Assembly (NCBI GenBank): GCA_964431685.1
Contig: CAYSLA010000080.1
Location: forward strand, 1 to 14,623
DNA length: 14,623 nucleotides
From: CAYSLA01 sp964431685
GTDB taxonomy: Bacteria > Armatimonadota > UBA5829
Reading direction: 5' to 3'
In this document: piece by piece, positions 6,582-13,477 of the stretch
Numbering within the stretch: position 1 is the stretch's first letter
How the letters are laid out: each line of letters opens with the position of its first letter
Made by a program: the position numbers and the translations under genes
Notes under the pieces: model-generated
Told to the model about the DNA's origin: nothing
Databases searched by the model: none
Seen by the model: only the letters and a program-made list of their open reading frames with translations

Positions 6582-7531
6582 TGTTTGCTCACCACGTTCT
6601 GAGGTTTGCCTTCCACGTATGCCGCCAGGTTGTCTATGGTCGTCTGCAGCAGCCTTTGCCGCGCTGAGCGGGTCGCCCAGGCGATGTGCGGGGTGATTAT
6701 GCAGTTCTTCGCCGTAAGCAGCGGATTGTCGGGTTTCGGCGGCTCGACCGCGAGCACATCCAGACCCGCTCCGGCGATGCGCTCCGCATTTAGTGCGTCG
6801 GCGAGGTCTTGTTCACAAACCAGATGGCCGCGGCTCGTGTTTATCAGAAGTGAGCTTTGCTTCATAAGCGACAGGCGAGCGGAGTTCATCAGGCCCTGGG
6901 TGTCGGGAGTCAGCGGGCAGTGCAGACTAACCACGTCGCTTTGAGCAAGCAGCGTGTCCATATCCACCGACCCAACGCCTTCGCAGGCAAACGGCAGCGC
7001 GTCATAGCCAAGCACATTCATACCAAACGCCTGGGCCAGTCTGGCAACTGCCTGACCGATGCGTCCGCATCCGACTATTCCCATCGTGAGTCCTGAAAGC
7101 TCCACAAGAGGGTAATCCCAGTAGCAGAAACTGCTCGCCCTGGACCATTTTCCGTCGCGCACGGTCTGTGAGTGATGCCCGACGTGCTGCGTAAGTTCGA
7201 GAAGCAGCGCGAAGACCATCTGGGCGACTGAGTCGGTTCCGTAGGTGGGAACGTTGGTCACAACGATTCCCCGGTTATCCGCTGCGGCGATATCTATCAC
7301 GTTGTATCCGGTAGCAGTGACGCCAATGTACTTTAGCTCCGGCAGGGCATCAATTGTTCGTTGGTCAAATACCACCTTGTTGGTTATGGCAACCTCTGCA
7401 CTTGCGCAGCGCTCGATTGTCTCCTCGGGCGTACTGCCAGGGTAGACCATGAGCTCTCCAAACTCTCCAAGGGCGCCCCAACTCAGGTCGCCGGGGTTTA
7501 GAGTGGCCCCATCTGTTACCACGATTCGCAT
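6578..7531 (-). CDS. D-2-hydroxyacid dehydrogenase (hydroxypyruvate/glyoxylate reductase type)
   Basis: This 317-residue NAD(P)-dependent oxidoreductase interconverts 2-oxoacids and D-2-hydroxyacids. The Rossmann motif is GIVGCGRIG (151-159). The catalytic triad is visible: Arg234 in INTSRG, Glu263 in VLAVEPP and His282 in ITPHIAWAT. Overall it resembles glycerate dehydrogenases, but substrate choice among hydroxypyruvate, glyoxylate or longer 2-oxoacids is not determined. The ATG at 7531 has AAGGAG eight bases upstream; an upstream start at 7561 is less likely. Its stop overlaps the start of the GH127-like gene. Upstream lies a pair of palindromic repeats that separates it from the MtaA-like gene, so expression of this and the three following genes may be tuned by those hairpins. 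It is clearly different from the second family member at 13478-14449. Confidence 0.9.
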   Translation of the reverse strand: MRIVVTDGATLNPGDLSWGALGEFGELMVYPGSTPEETIERCASAEVAITNKVVFDQRTIDALPELKYIGVTATGYNVIDIAAADNRGIVVTNVPTYGTDSVAQMVFALLLELTQHVGHHSQTVRDGKWSRASSFCYWDYPLVELSGLTMGIVGCGRIGQAVARLAQAFGMNVLGYDALPFACEGVGSVDMDTLLAQSDVVSLHCPLTPDTQGLMNSARLSLMKQSSLLINTSRGHLVCEQDLADALNAERIAGAGLDVLAVEPPKPDNPLLTAKNCIITPHIAWATRSARQRLLQTTIDNLAAYVEGKPQNVVSKQ

Positions 7532-7562
7532 TGTGTAGTCTCCTTTTGTCGTCCTATCCATT

Positions 7563-7592
7563 GTAAGGGAGCACTTTGACGTGCTCCCCTAC
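7563..7592. repeat. Palindromic repeat, family A, copy 2 (inverted)
   Basis: This is the reverse complement of copy 1 (351-380) except for two changes in the centre (TTTGACG instead of TTCGAAG). A 12-bp stem with one G-T pair can form. It lies only two bases from the family B repeat at 7595-7639, giving a compound element between the MtaA-like and dehydrogenase genes. Confidence 0.85.
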
Positions 7593-7594
7593 CG

Positions 7595-7639
7595 CACCTC
7601 CCCCTCCCCCCTCCGAAACGGAGGGGGTTAGGGGGAGGT
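7595..7639. repeat. Palindromic repeat, family B, copy 2
   Basis: This 45-bp C-rich/G-rich palindrome is closely similar to 2733-2778, with the central loop inverted (GAAAC). Its right-hand end overlaps the 3' end of the MtaA-like gene. The TTA at 7628-7630 inside the G-rich arm is that gene's stop codon, and the last residues T-S-P are read from the repeat. Confidence 0.85.
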
Positions 7640-8629
7640 ATTCCGTCCTATACTCGCAATAGCTTTCAGATTCTCAATCGGCGTCGATAGCGGAACAGCG
7701 CACTCCGGCCCGATAACATCGATATTCCCGCGCACCGCAAGCCGCGCCATAGAAACCACGTCGTCCGGCGTTCCCTGCAGCAGCCGCAGGTTTGCGATGC
7801 CGCCCATCAGCGCCATGTGAGGGCCTGCCATCTCTCTAACTTCCGCGGCGGAACCTGTCGCCGTGTCCCAGTGGAAACAATCAATGCCTGTTTGGGCGAT
7901 CATTCCTATCCGGTCTGAGGTATTGCCGCAAATATGCAGGATCAAGGGAACTTCGATTGCTCCGGCAAGCTCGGCGTGCATCTCCATCAAGAACTGCCGA
8001 TACGCCTCCGGGCTGCACAGATCGCGAGTCGCGTGGTCCGCCAGAAGCAGGCAGTCTGCTCCGGCTTCTATCTGCGCCCGCGCAAAACTAAGTGTAACTG
8101 GCATCAGCTTCTCCAGAATCCTCTTGACCTCGTCCGGCTCAGTGATCGTCTTGATGAGGAACTCCTGAACCCCGAAGTAGTGGTAGGCTTGCGTCCAGCT
8201 TCCGAACACCTTGCCGCAAACCGCCGCCGCATCCCCGAGTTCCCCTTTAAGCATCGCAATCGCCCGAAGCGGCACGGCGCAGCCGGGATGCCCAAGCAGA
8301 TCACCTGGAATCCGAATATCATCGGATGTCTTGAATATGGGCTTGCCGCTCTCAGGCATCATATCTGGACTGCCCCAGTCGACATTGCATCCCATCGCGG
8401 CCGCCTCGTGGCATACACTGAACAAGGGCATCACTACATCCAGCCCAAGCACGGTGTGTCCAGCGAGGGCCAGGCGAAACATAGCCTCGGGGTCTGTGTG
8501 ACCATAGGGGAAATACGCGCCCGTCAAATCCATGATGTCCCTGCAGACAATGCTTGTCCCCGTGCCGAAGACAATACTGCCCAAGGTGTCGCCGCGGGTT
8601 ATGGCGGCAATGAAGAGGTCTCTACTCAT
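7628..8629 (-). CDS. MtaA/CmuA-type methyltransferase (UroD superfamily) with intact zinc site
   Basis: This 333-residue UroD-superfamily protein is closest in pattern to methylcobamide methyltransferases of the MtaA/MtbA/CmuA group, which move methyl groups between a corrinoid and an acceptor thiol. The zinc-site signature is present: His232-x-Cys234 in ILHICGNTSD and Cys310 in VIGPECAVPLSTPIENLKAI. That 76-residue spacing is close to MtaA proteins. Gene neighbours are catabolic, not haem-biosynthetic, so UroD activity is unlikely. The ATG at 8629 follows the mutarotase stop by 7 bp, with AAGGA about 12 bases upstream; a frame extending to 8698 would lie inside the upstream gene. The C-terminal residues T-S-P and the stop codon come from the repeat at 7595-7639, so the native end may have been trimmed or extended. 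The second UroD-superfamily gene (492-1580) lacks the H-x-C motif. The methyl donor is unknown. Confidence 0.82.
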   Translation of the reverse strand: MSRDLFIAAITRGDTLGSIVFGTGTSIVCRDIMDLTGAYFPYGHTDPEAMFRLALAGHTVLGLDVVMPLFSVCHEAAAMGCNVDWGSPDMMPESGKPIFKTSDDIRIPGDLLGHPGCAVPLRAIAMLKGELGDAAAVCGKVFGSWTQAYHYFGVQEFLIKTITEPDEVKRILEKLMPVTLSFARAQIEAGADCLLLADHATRDLCSPEAYRQFLMEMHAELAGAIEVPLILHICGNTSDRIGMIAQTGIDCFHWDTATGSAAEVREMAGPHMALMGGIANLRLLQGTPDDVVSMARLAVRGNIDVIGPECAVPLSTPIENLKAIASIGRNTSP

Positions 8630-8636
8630 TACGTGG

Positions 8637-9560
8637 TCACATCCTTTCCACGCTGATAGTGATTTCGAAGCACAAGGACGACCCGGCGGACAGCACACTC
8701 AGGGTGCCCGTCTGAACGCATGTCGCGATATCGTCCCCAACTCCCGTAGTCGGCTCGAATGCAAGCAAACACTCGCCTGCGAAGTAACCGTCGCCAAGGG
8801 AATCGTAGCCCTCCTGCGCGAGAAAACCCAGGTGCGGCAGGGCCGCGGTATCCTGCGCAAAGATGAGTCTCTCGCCGCTCTGTGGGTACTCCACTACGGC
8901 TCGCGGGGATTGGAGCTTGTCGCTGAAACACTTGATGAACGTATGTCTGGCGGGGCTGTATGGTCCGGTAATGCGCTTTGCGGCATCGGAAGACAAGTCA
9001 AACCAGCTTCCGTTGGGCAGGGCTGAGTTCTCAGCCGATATGTAGTTGTATGCCCGGCTCATCTCTTTGGGCATAACGACTCGGCAGGAATCATCCACCG
9101 CGAGCAGGGGATGCGCCGAGTAAACGTATGGGATATCACGGTCTCCGCGGTTTTCTATCCGGTATTCAAGCAGCAGAGTGTTCTCTTGGGCAAACGAGCA
9201 GCGCCGCGTAAACGAGCAGCCGTACTCCTCAACCTCGCAGGTCATCGTCAGGACGCCATTCTCTTCGCGAGCAGTCCATTGTCGCTGCCAGAGCGCGCCG
9301 TGGTCAGGGTAGTCATACACTCCGCCATCCGGCGAGTTCCCTCGGCAGCCGGCCACACAGGGAAAGCACTCATCCCATCCGCTAATATCGTGATAGCTGT
9401 AACCCGTCTCCGGAGCAAACGCAGGTCGCCTGTCCTGGTAGAAGAACTCCCTGCCGCTGGTCTTTGAGACCAGTGAGCGAAGTTTTCCCCCGCATGCCGC
9501 GTCAGCAGTCAGAATCAAGCCTGCCGATTCCAGCCGAACTGTTTCACCTACCTGGCACAT
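8637..9560 (-). CDS. Aldose 1-epimerase (galactose mutarotase)-like protein
   Basis: This 307-residue beta-sandwich protein is of the mutarotase-like superfamily, which interconverts anomers of free sugars. Visible marks are SGWDECFPCVA (60-70), DYPDHGALWQRQW (83-95) with His87, YSAHPLLAVD (147-156) with His150, and LLAFEPTTGVGDD (265-277) with Glu269. The two histidines and the glutamate fall in the order of the catalytic residues of known mutarotases. The first ATG (9560) lies 17 bp inside the end of the upstream SDR gene, and the ribosome-binding site is weak (GGGGGCAGGG), so coupled translation is likely. In the operon it would supply the anomer needed by the sugar dehydrogenases. It could instead be a non-catalytic carbohydrate-binding member; several such proteins exist in this superfamily. 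Confidence 0.82.
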   Translation of the reverse strand: MCQVGETVRLESAGLILTADAACGGKLRSLVSKTSGREFFYQDRRPAFAPETGYSYHDISGWDECFPCVAGCRGNSPDGGVYDYPDHGALWQRQWTAREENGVLTMTCEVEEYGCSFTRRCSFAQENTLLLEYRIENRGDRDIPYVYSAHPLLAVDDSCRVVMPKEMSRAYNYISAENSALPNGSWFDLSSDAAKRITGPYSPARHTFIKCFSDKLQSPRAVVEYPQSGERLIFAQDTAALPHLGFLAQEGYDSLGDGYFAGECLLAFEPTTGVGDDIATCVQTGTLSVLSAGSSLCFEITISVERM

Positions 9561-10374
9561 AGCCCTGCCCCCATCTCAGTTCAGTCGGTCTGCGAAAATC
9601 CCCGGTACAAGGCAGGACCGTGGACTGACCTCCGTCGCAGAGAATAGTCTGGCCGACGATATAGCGGGACTCATCGGAGGCAAGAAATATCGCCAGACGC
9701 CCAATATCTTCCGGCTCACCAATGAACCCGCTCGGTATCCCCAACCCGGCTTTGTCCCAGTCGAAATCCGGCCCAAGCACCTGCCGCTGATTCTCAACGA
9801 CGATACCGCCCGAGGCTATGCAGTTGACACGAACGTTCTTCTGAATGAGCTCCAGTGACAGCGTGCGGGTGAACCCGACGATGGCTGCCTTTGTCGCGGC
9901 GTAGACCGCATGCTCGACCATGCCGCCGTATGCGTGCACCGAACTGACGTTGACGATTGACCCACGGCCCCTCGCGACCATAATCTCTGCGGCGCCCTGC
10001 GACGCAAAGAACATTGCCCGCATATTAACATTGAAGAGCGTGTCATACTCCTCAACGGTGGTTTCCAGGAACGGCTGGTTCATGGTGATTCCGGCATTGT
10101 TGACGAGCACGTCGAGCCCGCCGAGAAACTCCGCCGCGCGCCCAGCGAGATCACGGGCCTGCTGCGCATCCCGGAAGTCGGCGTGCATGGCGCAGGATCT
10201 GCCACCAGCAGCCTCAATCTGTGCAACGGCGGAGTCCGCTCCGTCGCGGCTGCTCCCGTAGTGCAGCACAACTGCCGCACCCTCCATTGCAAACTCGAGC
10301 GCAACTCCGCGCCCTATTCCAGTGCCCGCGCCGGTCACCAGAACCTTGTAGTCTTTCAATCGTTTTTCAGACAT
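9544..10374 (-). CDS. Short-chain dehydrogenase/reductase (SDR) 1
   Basis: This 276-residue classical SDR has the NAD(P)-binding motif TGAGTGIG (14-21), NNAG (92-95), the catalytic Asn117, Ser144/145 in NVSS, and Tyr158-x3-Lys162 in YAATK. Members of this group oxidise sugars or sugar acids or reduce ketones. The ATG at 10374 has GGAGG five bases upstream (10380-10384), which decides the start. The protein carries a C-terminal tail of about 25 residues (STVLPCTGDFRRPTELRWGQ onward) beyond the usual DGG end. That tail is where the mutarotase start overlaps. It differs in sequence from the two tandem SDRs upstream, so it probably acts on a different intermediate. A 138-bp gap precedes it. Confidence 0.92.
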   Translation of the reverse strand: MSEKRLKDYKVLVTGAGTGIGRGVALEFAMEGAAVVLHYGSSRDGADSAVAQIEAAGGRSCAMHADFRDAQQARDLAGRAAEFLGGLDVLVNNAGITMNQPFLETTVEEYDTLFNVNMRAMFFASQGAAEIMVARGRGSIVNVSSVHAYGGMVEHAVYAATKAAIVGFTRTLSLELIQKNVRVNCIASGGIVVENQRQVLGPDFDWDKAGLGIPSGFIGEPEDIGRLAIFLASDESRYIVGQTILCDGGQSTVLPCTGDFRRPTELRWGQGYVPGR

Positions 10375-10512
10375 TCCATCCTCCAATTAGTCGTGCCCAC
10401 GACAAGCACCCGGCAGAAAAGTTCAGGGCAAGCTTTAGAACGCAGTGAGAAACATCGGCACTGCAATTGCGCGAGCCCCGCAGCGCAACGTATCCCTTGC
10501 CACCTCGTCAAG
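10375..10512 (-). promoter_or_regulatory. Largest gap inside the operon; palindrome near the RBS and possible weak promoter
   Basis: This 138-bp interval separates SDR 2 from SDR 1. A perfect 6+6 palindrome with two-base centre, GTCGTGCCCACGAC, lies at 10390-10403, just upstream of the SDR 1 ribosome-binding site. It could be an operator or a small hairpin. At the far end TTGACT (10516-10511) with an 18-bp spacer and TACGTT would make a weak promoter. Neither is more than a suggestion. No coding sequence is seen. Confidence 0.3.
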
Positions 10513-11298
10513 TCAATATCTAGTCATTCCGCCATCGACAGCCAGGCAGTGACCGGTAATCCAATCACTGGTCCTCGAGGCGAAAAAGATGAAAGCGCCT
10601 ACCATGTCCACTGGAGTGGCTCGACGTTTGATCATCTGCGCCGCGACCGCGCCCTTATCAGTCGCCTCACGGGTGGCCGCGGAGTCAAGCTCAATTTCAC
10701 GGTCCACTTTCACCGCGCCCGGCAGTATGGCGTTTACGCAAATATTGTACGGGCCGAGTGCAACCGCAAGCGCACGGTTGAAGCCGACCACTCCGGCCTT
10801 GGAGCTGCCATAGTGAACAAGGCTTATCCCGCTGACAAACGCAATGCTCGAAACGTTGATTATCTTACCATAACCTGCCGTCTTCATGTCGTCGCACACG
10901 GCCTGCGAGCAAAGGTAACACCCTTTCAGATTTACATCAAACACGCGATCCCATTGCTCCAAGGTCATAGTATCCCAGTAGTCTCGAGGATAGATTCCGG
11001 CATTATTAACGAGAATGCCGATTGGACCGAAAGCCTTATGGCTTGATTCTACCATTTGGCTGACGGCATCCGCATTGGCAACATCAGCCTCAACCACTAT
11101 CGCATCGCTTCCCGCTTTCCTTATCCTCTCCGCTACGGATTGCGCCGCCTCCTCCTCACCAAGGTGGTTGATAACGACCTTAGCTCCTTCGCGGCCAAAT
11201 GCTTCTGCCACGGCGGCGCCAATGCCGGTCGACGAACCAGTGACTATTGCCACTCTGTCTTTTAGCCTTTGCAGGCCTGATGCAGATATGGTGTTCAA
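10513..11298 (-). CDS. Short-chain dehydrogenase/reductase (SDR) 2, tandem paralogue
   Basis: This classical SDR of 261 residues, counted from a TTG start at 11298, has TGSSTGIG (20-27), NNAG (98-101), Asn123, Ser150/151 in NVSS, Tyr163-x3-Lys167 in YGSSK, and ends DGGMTRY. It is a close tandem paralogue of the gene just upstream (roughly half the residues identical by eye, same ending), so the pair arose by duplication. There is no in-frame ATG near the N-terminus. The TTG overlaps the upstream stop (TTGA) and has GGAGG about 12 bases upstream, inside the upstream gene's final DGG codons. Likely a sugar or sugar-acid dehydrogenase acting on a related intermediate to SDR 3. The start is less certain than the function. 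Confidence 0.88.
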   Translation of the reverse strand: MNTISASGLQRLKDRVAIVTGSSTGIGAAVAEAFGREGAKVVINHLGEEEAAQSVAERIRKAGSDAIVVEADVANADAVSQMVESSHKAFGPIGILVNNAGIYPRDYWDTMTLEQWDRVFDVNLKGCYLCSQAVCDDMKTAGYGKIINVSSIAFVSGISLVHYGSSKAGVVGFNRALAVALGPYNICVNAILPGAVKVDREIELDSAATREATDKGAVAAQMIKRRATPVDMVGAFIFFASRTSDWITGHCLAVDGGMTRY

Positions 11299-12056
11299 TA
11301 TCGTGTGTAACCTCCATCTACCGCAAGACAGCTTCCCGTCACGAAATCACTTTCGTGGGATGCCAGAAAAACAAAAGCTCCGGTTACGAAACGAGGTCGG
11401 CCAACTCGCTTCAAGAGCTGCTGTTCGATGACCTTCTTGTGCTCTTCGACCAGATTCTCGCAATCATCCAGCTCGCAGTCGTCTCCGCCGCAGACCAAGC
11501 CAGGAAGGATGCAGTTCACGCAGATGTTGTTCGGCCCCAGCAAACCTGCCACACTGCGGGTGAATCCGACGATGGCGGCCTTGCTGCTCGTGTAGTCTAC
11601 AGCCTCATATCCCTGGATAAACACCACGCTTGAGACGTTGATGATCTTGCCGTAACCGCCGGCCTTCATGTCCTCGCAGACGGCGCGTGTGCAATTGAGG
11701 TAGCCTTTGACGTTGACCTCCATCATCTGATCCCACCGGTCCTCCGTCTGAGACTCCCATCCGCCCATTGGAAGAAGGGCTGCGTTATTGACCAGCGTAT
11801 CGACAGGCCCGAATGCTTCGTGAGCCTGCTCGACCATCCGCCGGACCTCGTCGACCTTCGATACATCCGCCTTGACGACAATAGCCTGACCGCCTGCAGC
11901 TGCGATTCGATCACCCACTGCTGCGGCTCCGGCCTGGTTTCGGGAGTAATTGACGACAACCTTCGCACCCTCACTAGCATAGGCCTCTGCCACTGCCGCA
12001 CCGATTCCGGAACCCGATCCGGTAATGATGGCAACGCGATTCTCAAGACGCTTCAT
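11295..12056 (-). CDS. Short-chain dehydrogenase/reductase (SDR) 3, tandem paralogue with NNAA
   Basis: This 253-residue classical SDR carries TGSGSGIG (12-19), Asn115, Ser142/143 in NVSS, Tyr155-x3-Lys159 in YTSSK, and ends DGGYTRY. The usual NNAG motif reads NNAA (90-93). This Gly-to-Ala change near the coenzyme site is conservative and tolerated in some SDRs. The ATG at 12056 shares one base with the upstream stop (TGATG) and has GAGG eight bases upstream, so translation is coupled. Acidic and cysteine-rich segment GGDDCELDDCENLVEEHKK (190-208) replaces the usual substrate-lid region and differs from the SDR 2 paralogue, suggesting changed substrate choice after duplication. Confidence 0.92.
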   Translation of the reverse strand: MKRLENRVAIITGSGSGIGAAVAEAYASEGAKVVVNYSRNQAGAAAVGDRIAAAGGQAIVVKADVSKVDEVRRMVEQAHEAFGPVDTLVNNAALLPMGGWESQTEDRWDQMMEVNVKGYLNCTRAVCEDMKAGGYGKIINVSSVVFIQGYEAVDYTSSKAAIVGFTRSVAGLLGPNNICVNCILPGLVCGGDDCELDDCENLVEEHKKVIEQQLLKRVGRPRFVTGAFVFLASHESDFVTGSCLAVDGGYTRY

Positions 12057-12616
12057 CAGGACAACCTCGTCTTCCCTGCGCACGCATCCGCCATCTGCAG
12101 GACAGGTATAGGCATTGGAATGTCGTTATCTTCAAATGCTCTATGAACGGCGAGGGCCTCTCCAACTATCCAATCGTGGCAGGGTAGGGAGAGCTTATCG
12201 ACTACTCTGCACTCGATGTTGATGGGGCATTCGGCAATAAGAGGCACCTTGACGACTGCCGGCTCAGCCCGCGTAATGCCGGCGATTGCGAACTTGTCGG
12301 CGTTGATGTCCTTCCGAAGTGTTACACCGGCGCACCGTCCCCAAGCTGTTCTTAGATTGACATCCGGTATGTTGATCACGAACTCACCAGTTTCCTCGAT
12401 GCATATTAGTGTGTAGCGTTTGAAAAACCTCGTGTCTATGTCTTTATTGCAGAGCGGGATGCCATACATGGGTGGTTTGCCATTTACGAGATCCCATACA
12501 CCGACGGTGCATATATCGGCTCGCCCCTCGGAGTCCACAGCGGTGATCAAAGCTATGGAACCGGGATAGAACTCGGAAAATGCCTTCTGGCCCGCTAGAA
12601 CGGTCTTCTTATTCAA
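12056..12616 (-). CDS. Flavoredoxin / flavin reductase-like FMN-binding protein
   Basis: This 186-residue split-barrel protein is of the flavin-reductase-like family (flavoredoxin type). Characteristic pieces are PGSIALITAVDSEGRADICTV (18-38), the PPM turn at 48-50, ETGEFVINIPD (75-85) and HDWIVGEALAVH (147-158). Such proteins bind FMN and pass electrons, usually from NAD(P)H or ferredoxin. The start is taken as TTG at 12616, because AAGGAGG lies exactly eight bases upstream (12625-12629). The alternative TTG at 12640 has no such site. Its stop overlaps the SDR 3 start. Its job in a sugar pathway is unclear; reduction of a corrinoid or flavin partner is one possibility but is speculation. Confidence 0.83.
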   Translation of the reverse strand: MNKKTVLAGQKAFSEFYPGSIALITAVDSEGRADICTVGVWDLVNGKPPMYGIPLCNKDIDTRFFKRYTLICIEETGEFVINIPDVNLRTAWGRCAGVTLRKDINADKFAIAGITRAEPAVVKVPLIAECPINIECRVVDKLSLPCHDWIVGEALAVHRAFEDNDIPMPIPVLQMADACAGKTRLS

Positions 12617-12632
12617 TTGCTGATCCTCCTTG

Positions 12633-12650
12633 CCGGACAAGAGTGTCCGG
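12633..12650 (-). promoter_or_regulatory. Intercistronic GC-rich hairpin just upstream of the flavoredoxin RBS
   Basis: A perfect 7-bp inverted repeat, CCGGACA and TGTCCGG with a four-base loop, sits between the MBL stop (12663) and the ribosome-binding site at 12625-12629. There is no U-run, so it is not a standard terminator. It could stabilise or process the mRNA, or modulate access to the following ribosome-binding site. Confidence 0.5.
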
Positions 12651-12662
12651 TCTGCAATACTA

Positions 12663-13460
12663 CTATCGTGCGCACACCCAGGCTTCGCCGGGCGTGAGAG
12701 TCAGGAAGCGGTCGGCCATCTCGTGCAGCATCAGATTCATCTTCAGTGTCTGAGGCGGCATCTGCCCATCCGGAAACAAGTCGTAGTGATATGGAATCAC
12801 CACCCTGGGTTGGATGCGCGCTGCAAGCATCGCCGCCTCCGATGGGCTGAGGTTGCGAAATGTGCCGTTTATGACTGCGAACATCGCATCCGGTTTGTGC
12901 TCGGCTACACTGACGCCTATCACCTCATGGTAGGCCGTATCTCCCGTGAAATACAGCGTCGCTCCGCCCGCGATGGAGACTATGTAACCAATGTGGGTAA
13001 GATCGTCGCCGCCAAACGGGATGGCAAGGGTGGCCCGCAGTGTCAGATCACCGATGGTGTGCGTCTTGTTCGGCCACGTCGTCACAATCCGCCTATCGGC
13101 AACTCCAAGCGATCGCAGCCTGTCGGCGGCCTCCGGGGGAGCAAGATACGGCCCATCTCCCCCGGCTTCCCGGTAGCCGGCCACAGTCTCCGGGTCAAGG
13201 TGATCCTGGTGCGAATGCGTCACCGCATACAGATCAATTCCGCCCAGCTGCGCCGGCAACATCAGAGGTGGGTAGCAGCGGAAGAAGTCCATCCCCATCT
13301 CTCTGGTCGCAGGTCCACAACTGTCCGAAAGGTAAGGATCGATCGCGGCCACAACTCCTCCGGGGCTTTTCACAATAAACCCCGCCTGCCCCAGCCACCA
13401 GACTGCTGCGGCACCATCCGGCACCCAATAGTCTCGTATCTCACTCATCGTCATGTTCAT
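12663..13460 (-). CDS. Metallo-beta-lactamase-fold hydrolase, UlaG-like (possible sugar lactonase)
   Basis: This 265-residue MBL-fold protein has the metal motif HSHQDHLD (82-89) and TGDTAYH (172-178), with the third-region histidine in VIPYHYDLF (221-229). The pattern N-x-S-P-x-E-A-A followed by PRVVIPYHYD matches the UlaG subgroup, whose E. coli member opens L-ascorbate-6-phosphate lactone. It is shorter than UlaG (about 350 residues) and lacks that protein's extra segments, so phosphorylated substrates should not be assumed. Between sugar dehydrogenases a lactonase opening an aldonolactone is the best guess. Other members are general hydrolases. The ATG at 13460 has GGGGA eight bases upstream; in-frame ATGs at 13454 and 13448 are alternatives. 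It follows the D-2-hydroxyacid dehydrogenase by 17 bp. Confidence 0.86.
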   Translation of the reverse strand: MNMTMSEIRDYWVPDGAAAVWWLGQAGFIVKSPGGVVAAIDPYLSDSCGPATREMGMDFFRCYPPLMLPAQLGGIDLYAVTHSHQDHLDPETVAGYREAGGDGPYLAPPEAADRLRSLGVADRRIVTTWPNKTHTIGDLTLRATLAIPFGGDDLTHIGYIVSIAGGATLYFTGDTAYHEVIGVSVAEHKPDAMFAVINGTFRNLSPSEAAMLAARIQPRVVIPYHYDLFPDGQMPPQTLKMNLMLHEMADRFLTLTPGEAWVCAR

Positions 13461-13477
13461 ACTATGGTTCCCCGAGC

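Noticed and set aside
5415..6602. Long plus-strand open frame (395 codons) opposite the GH127-like gene
   Set aside because: It is an antisense shadow: the minus-strand gene has clear family motifs and operon coupling, while the plus-strand product has no recognisable domain.
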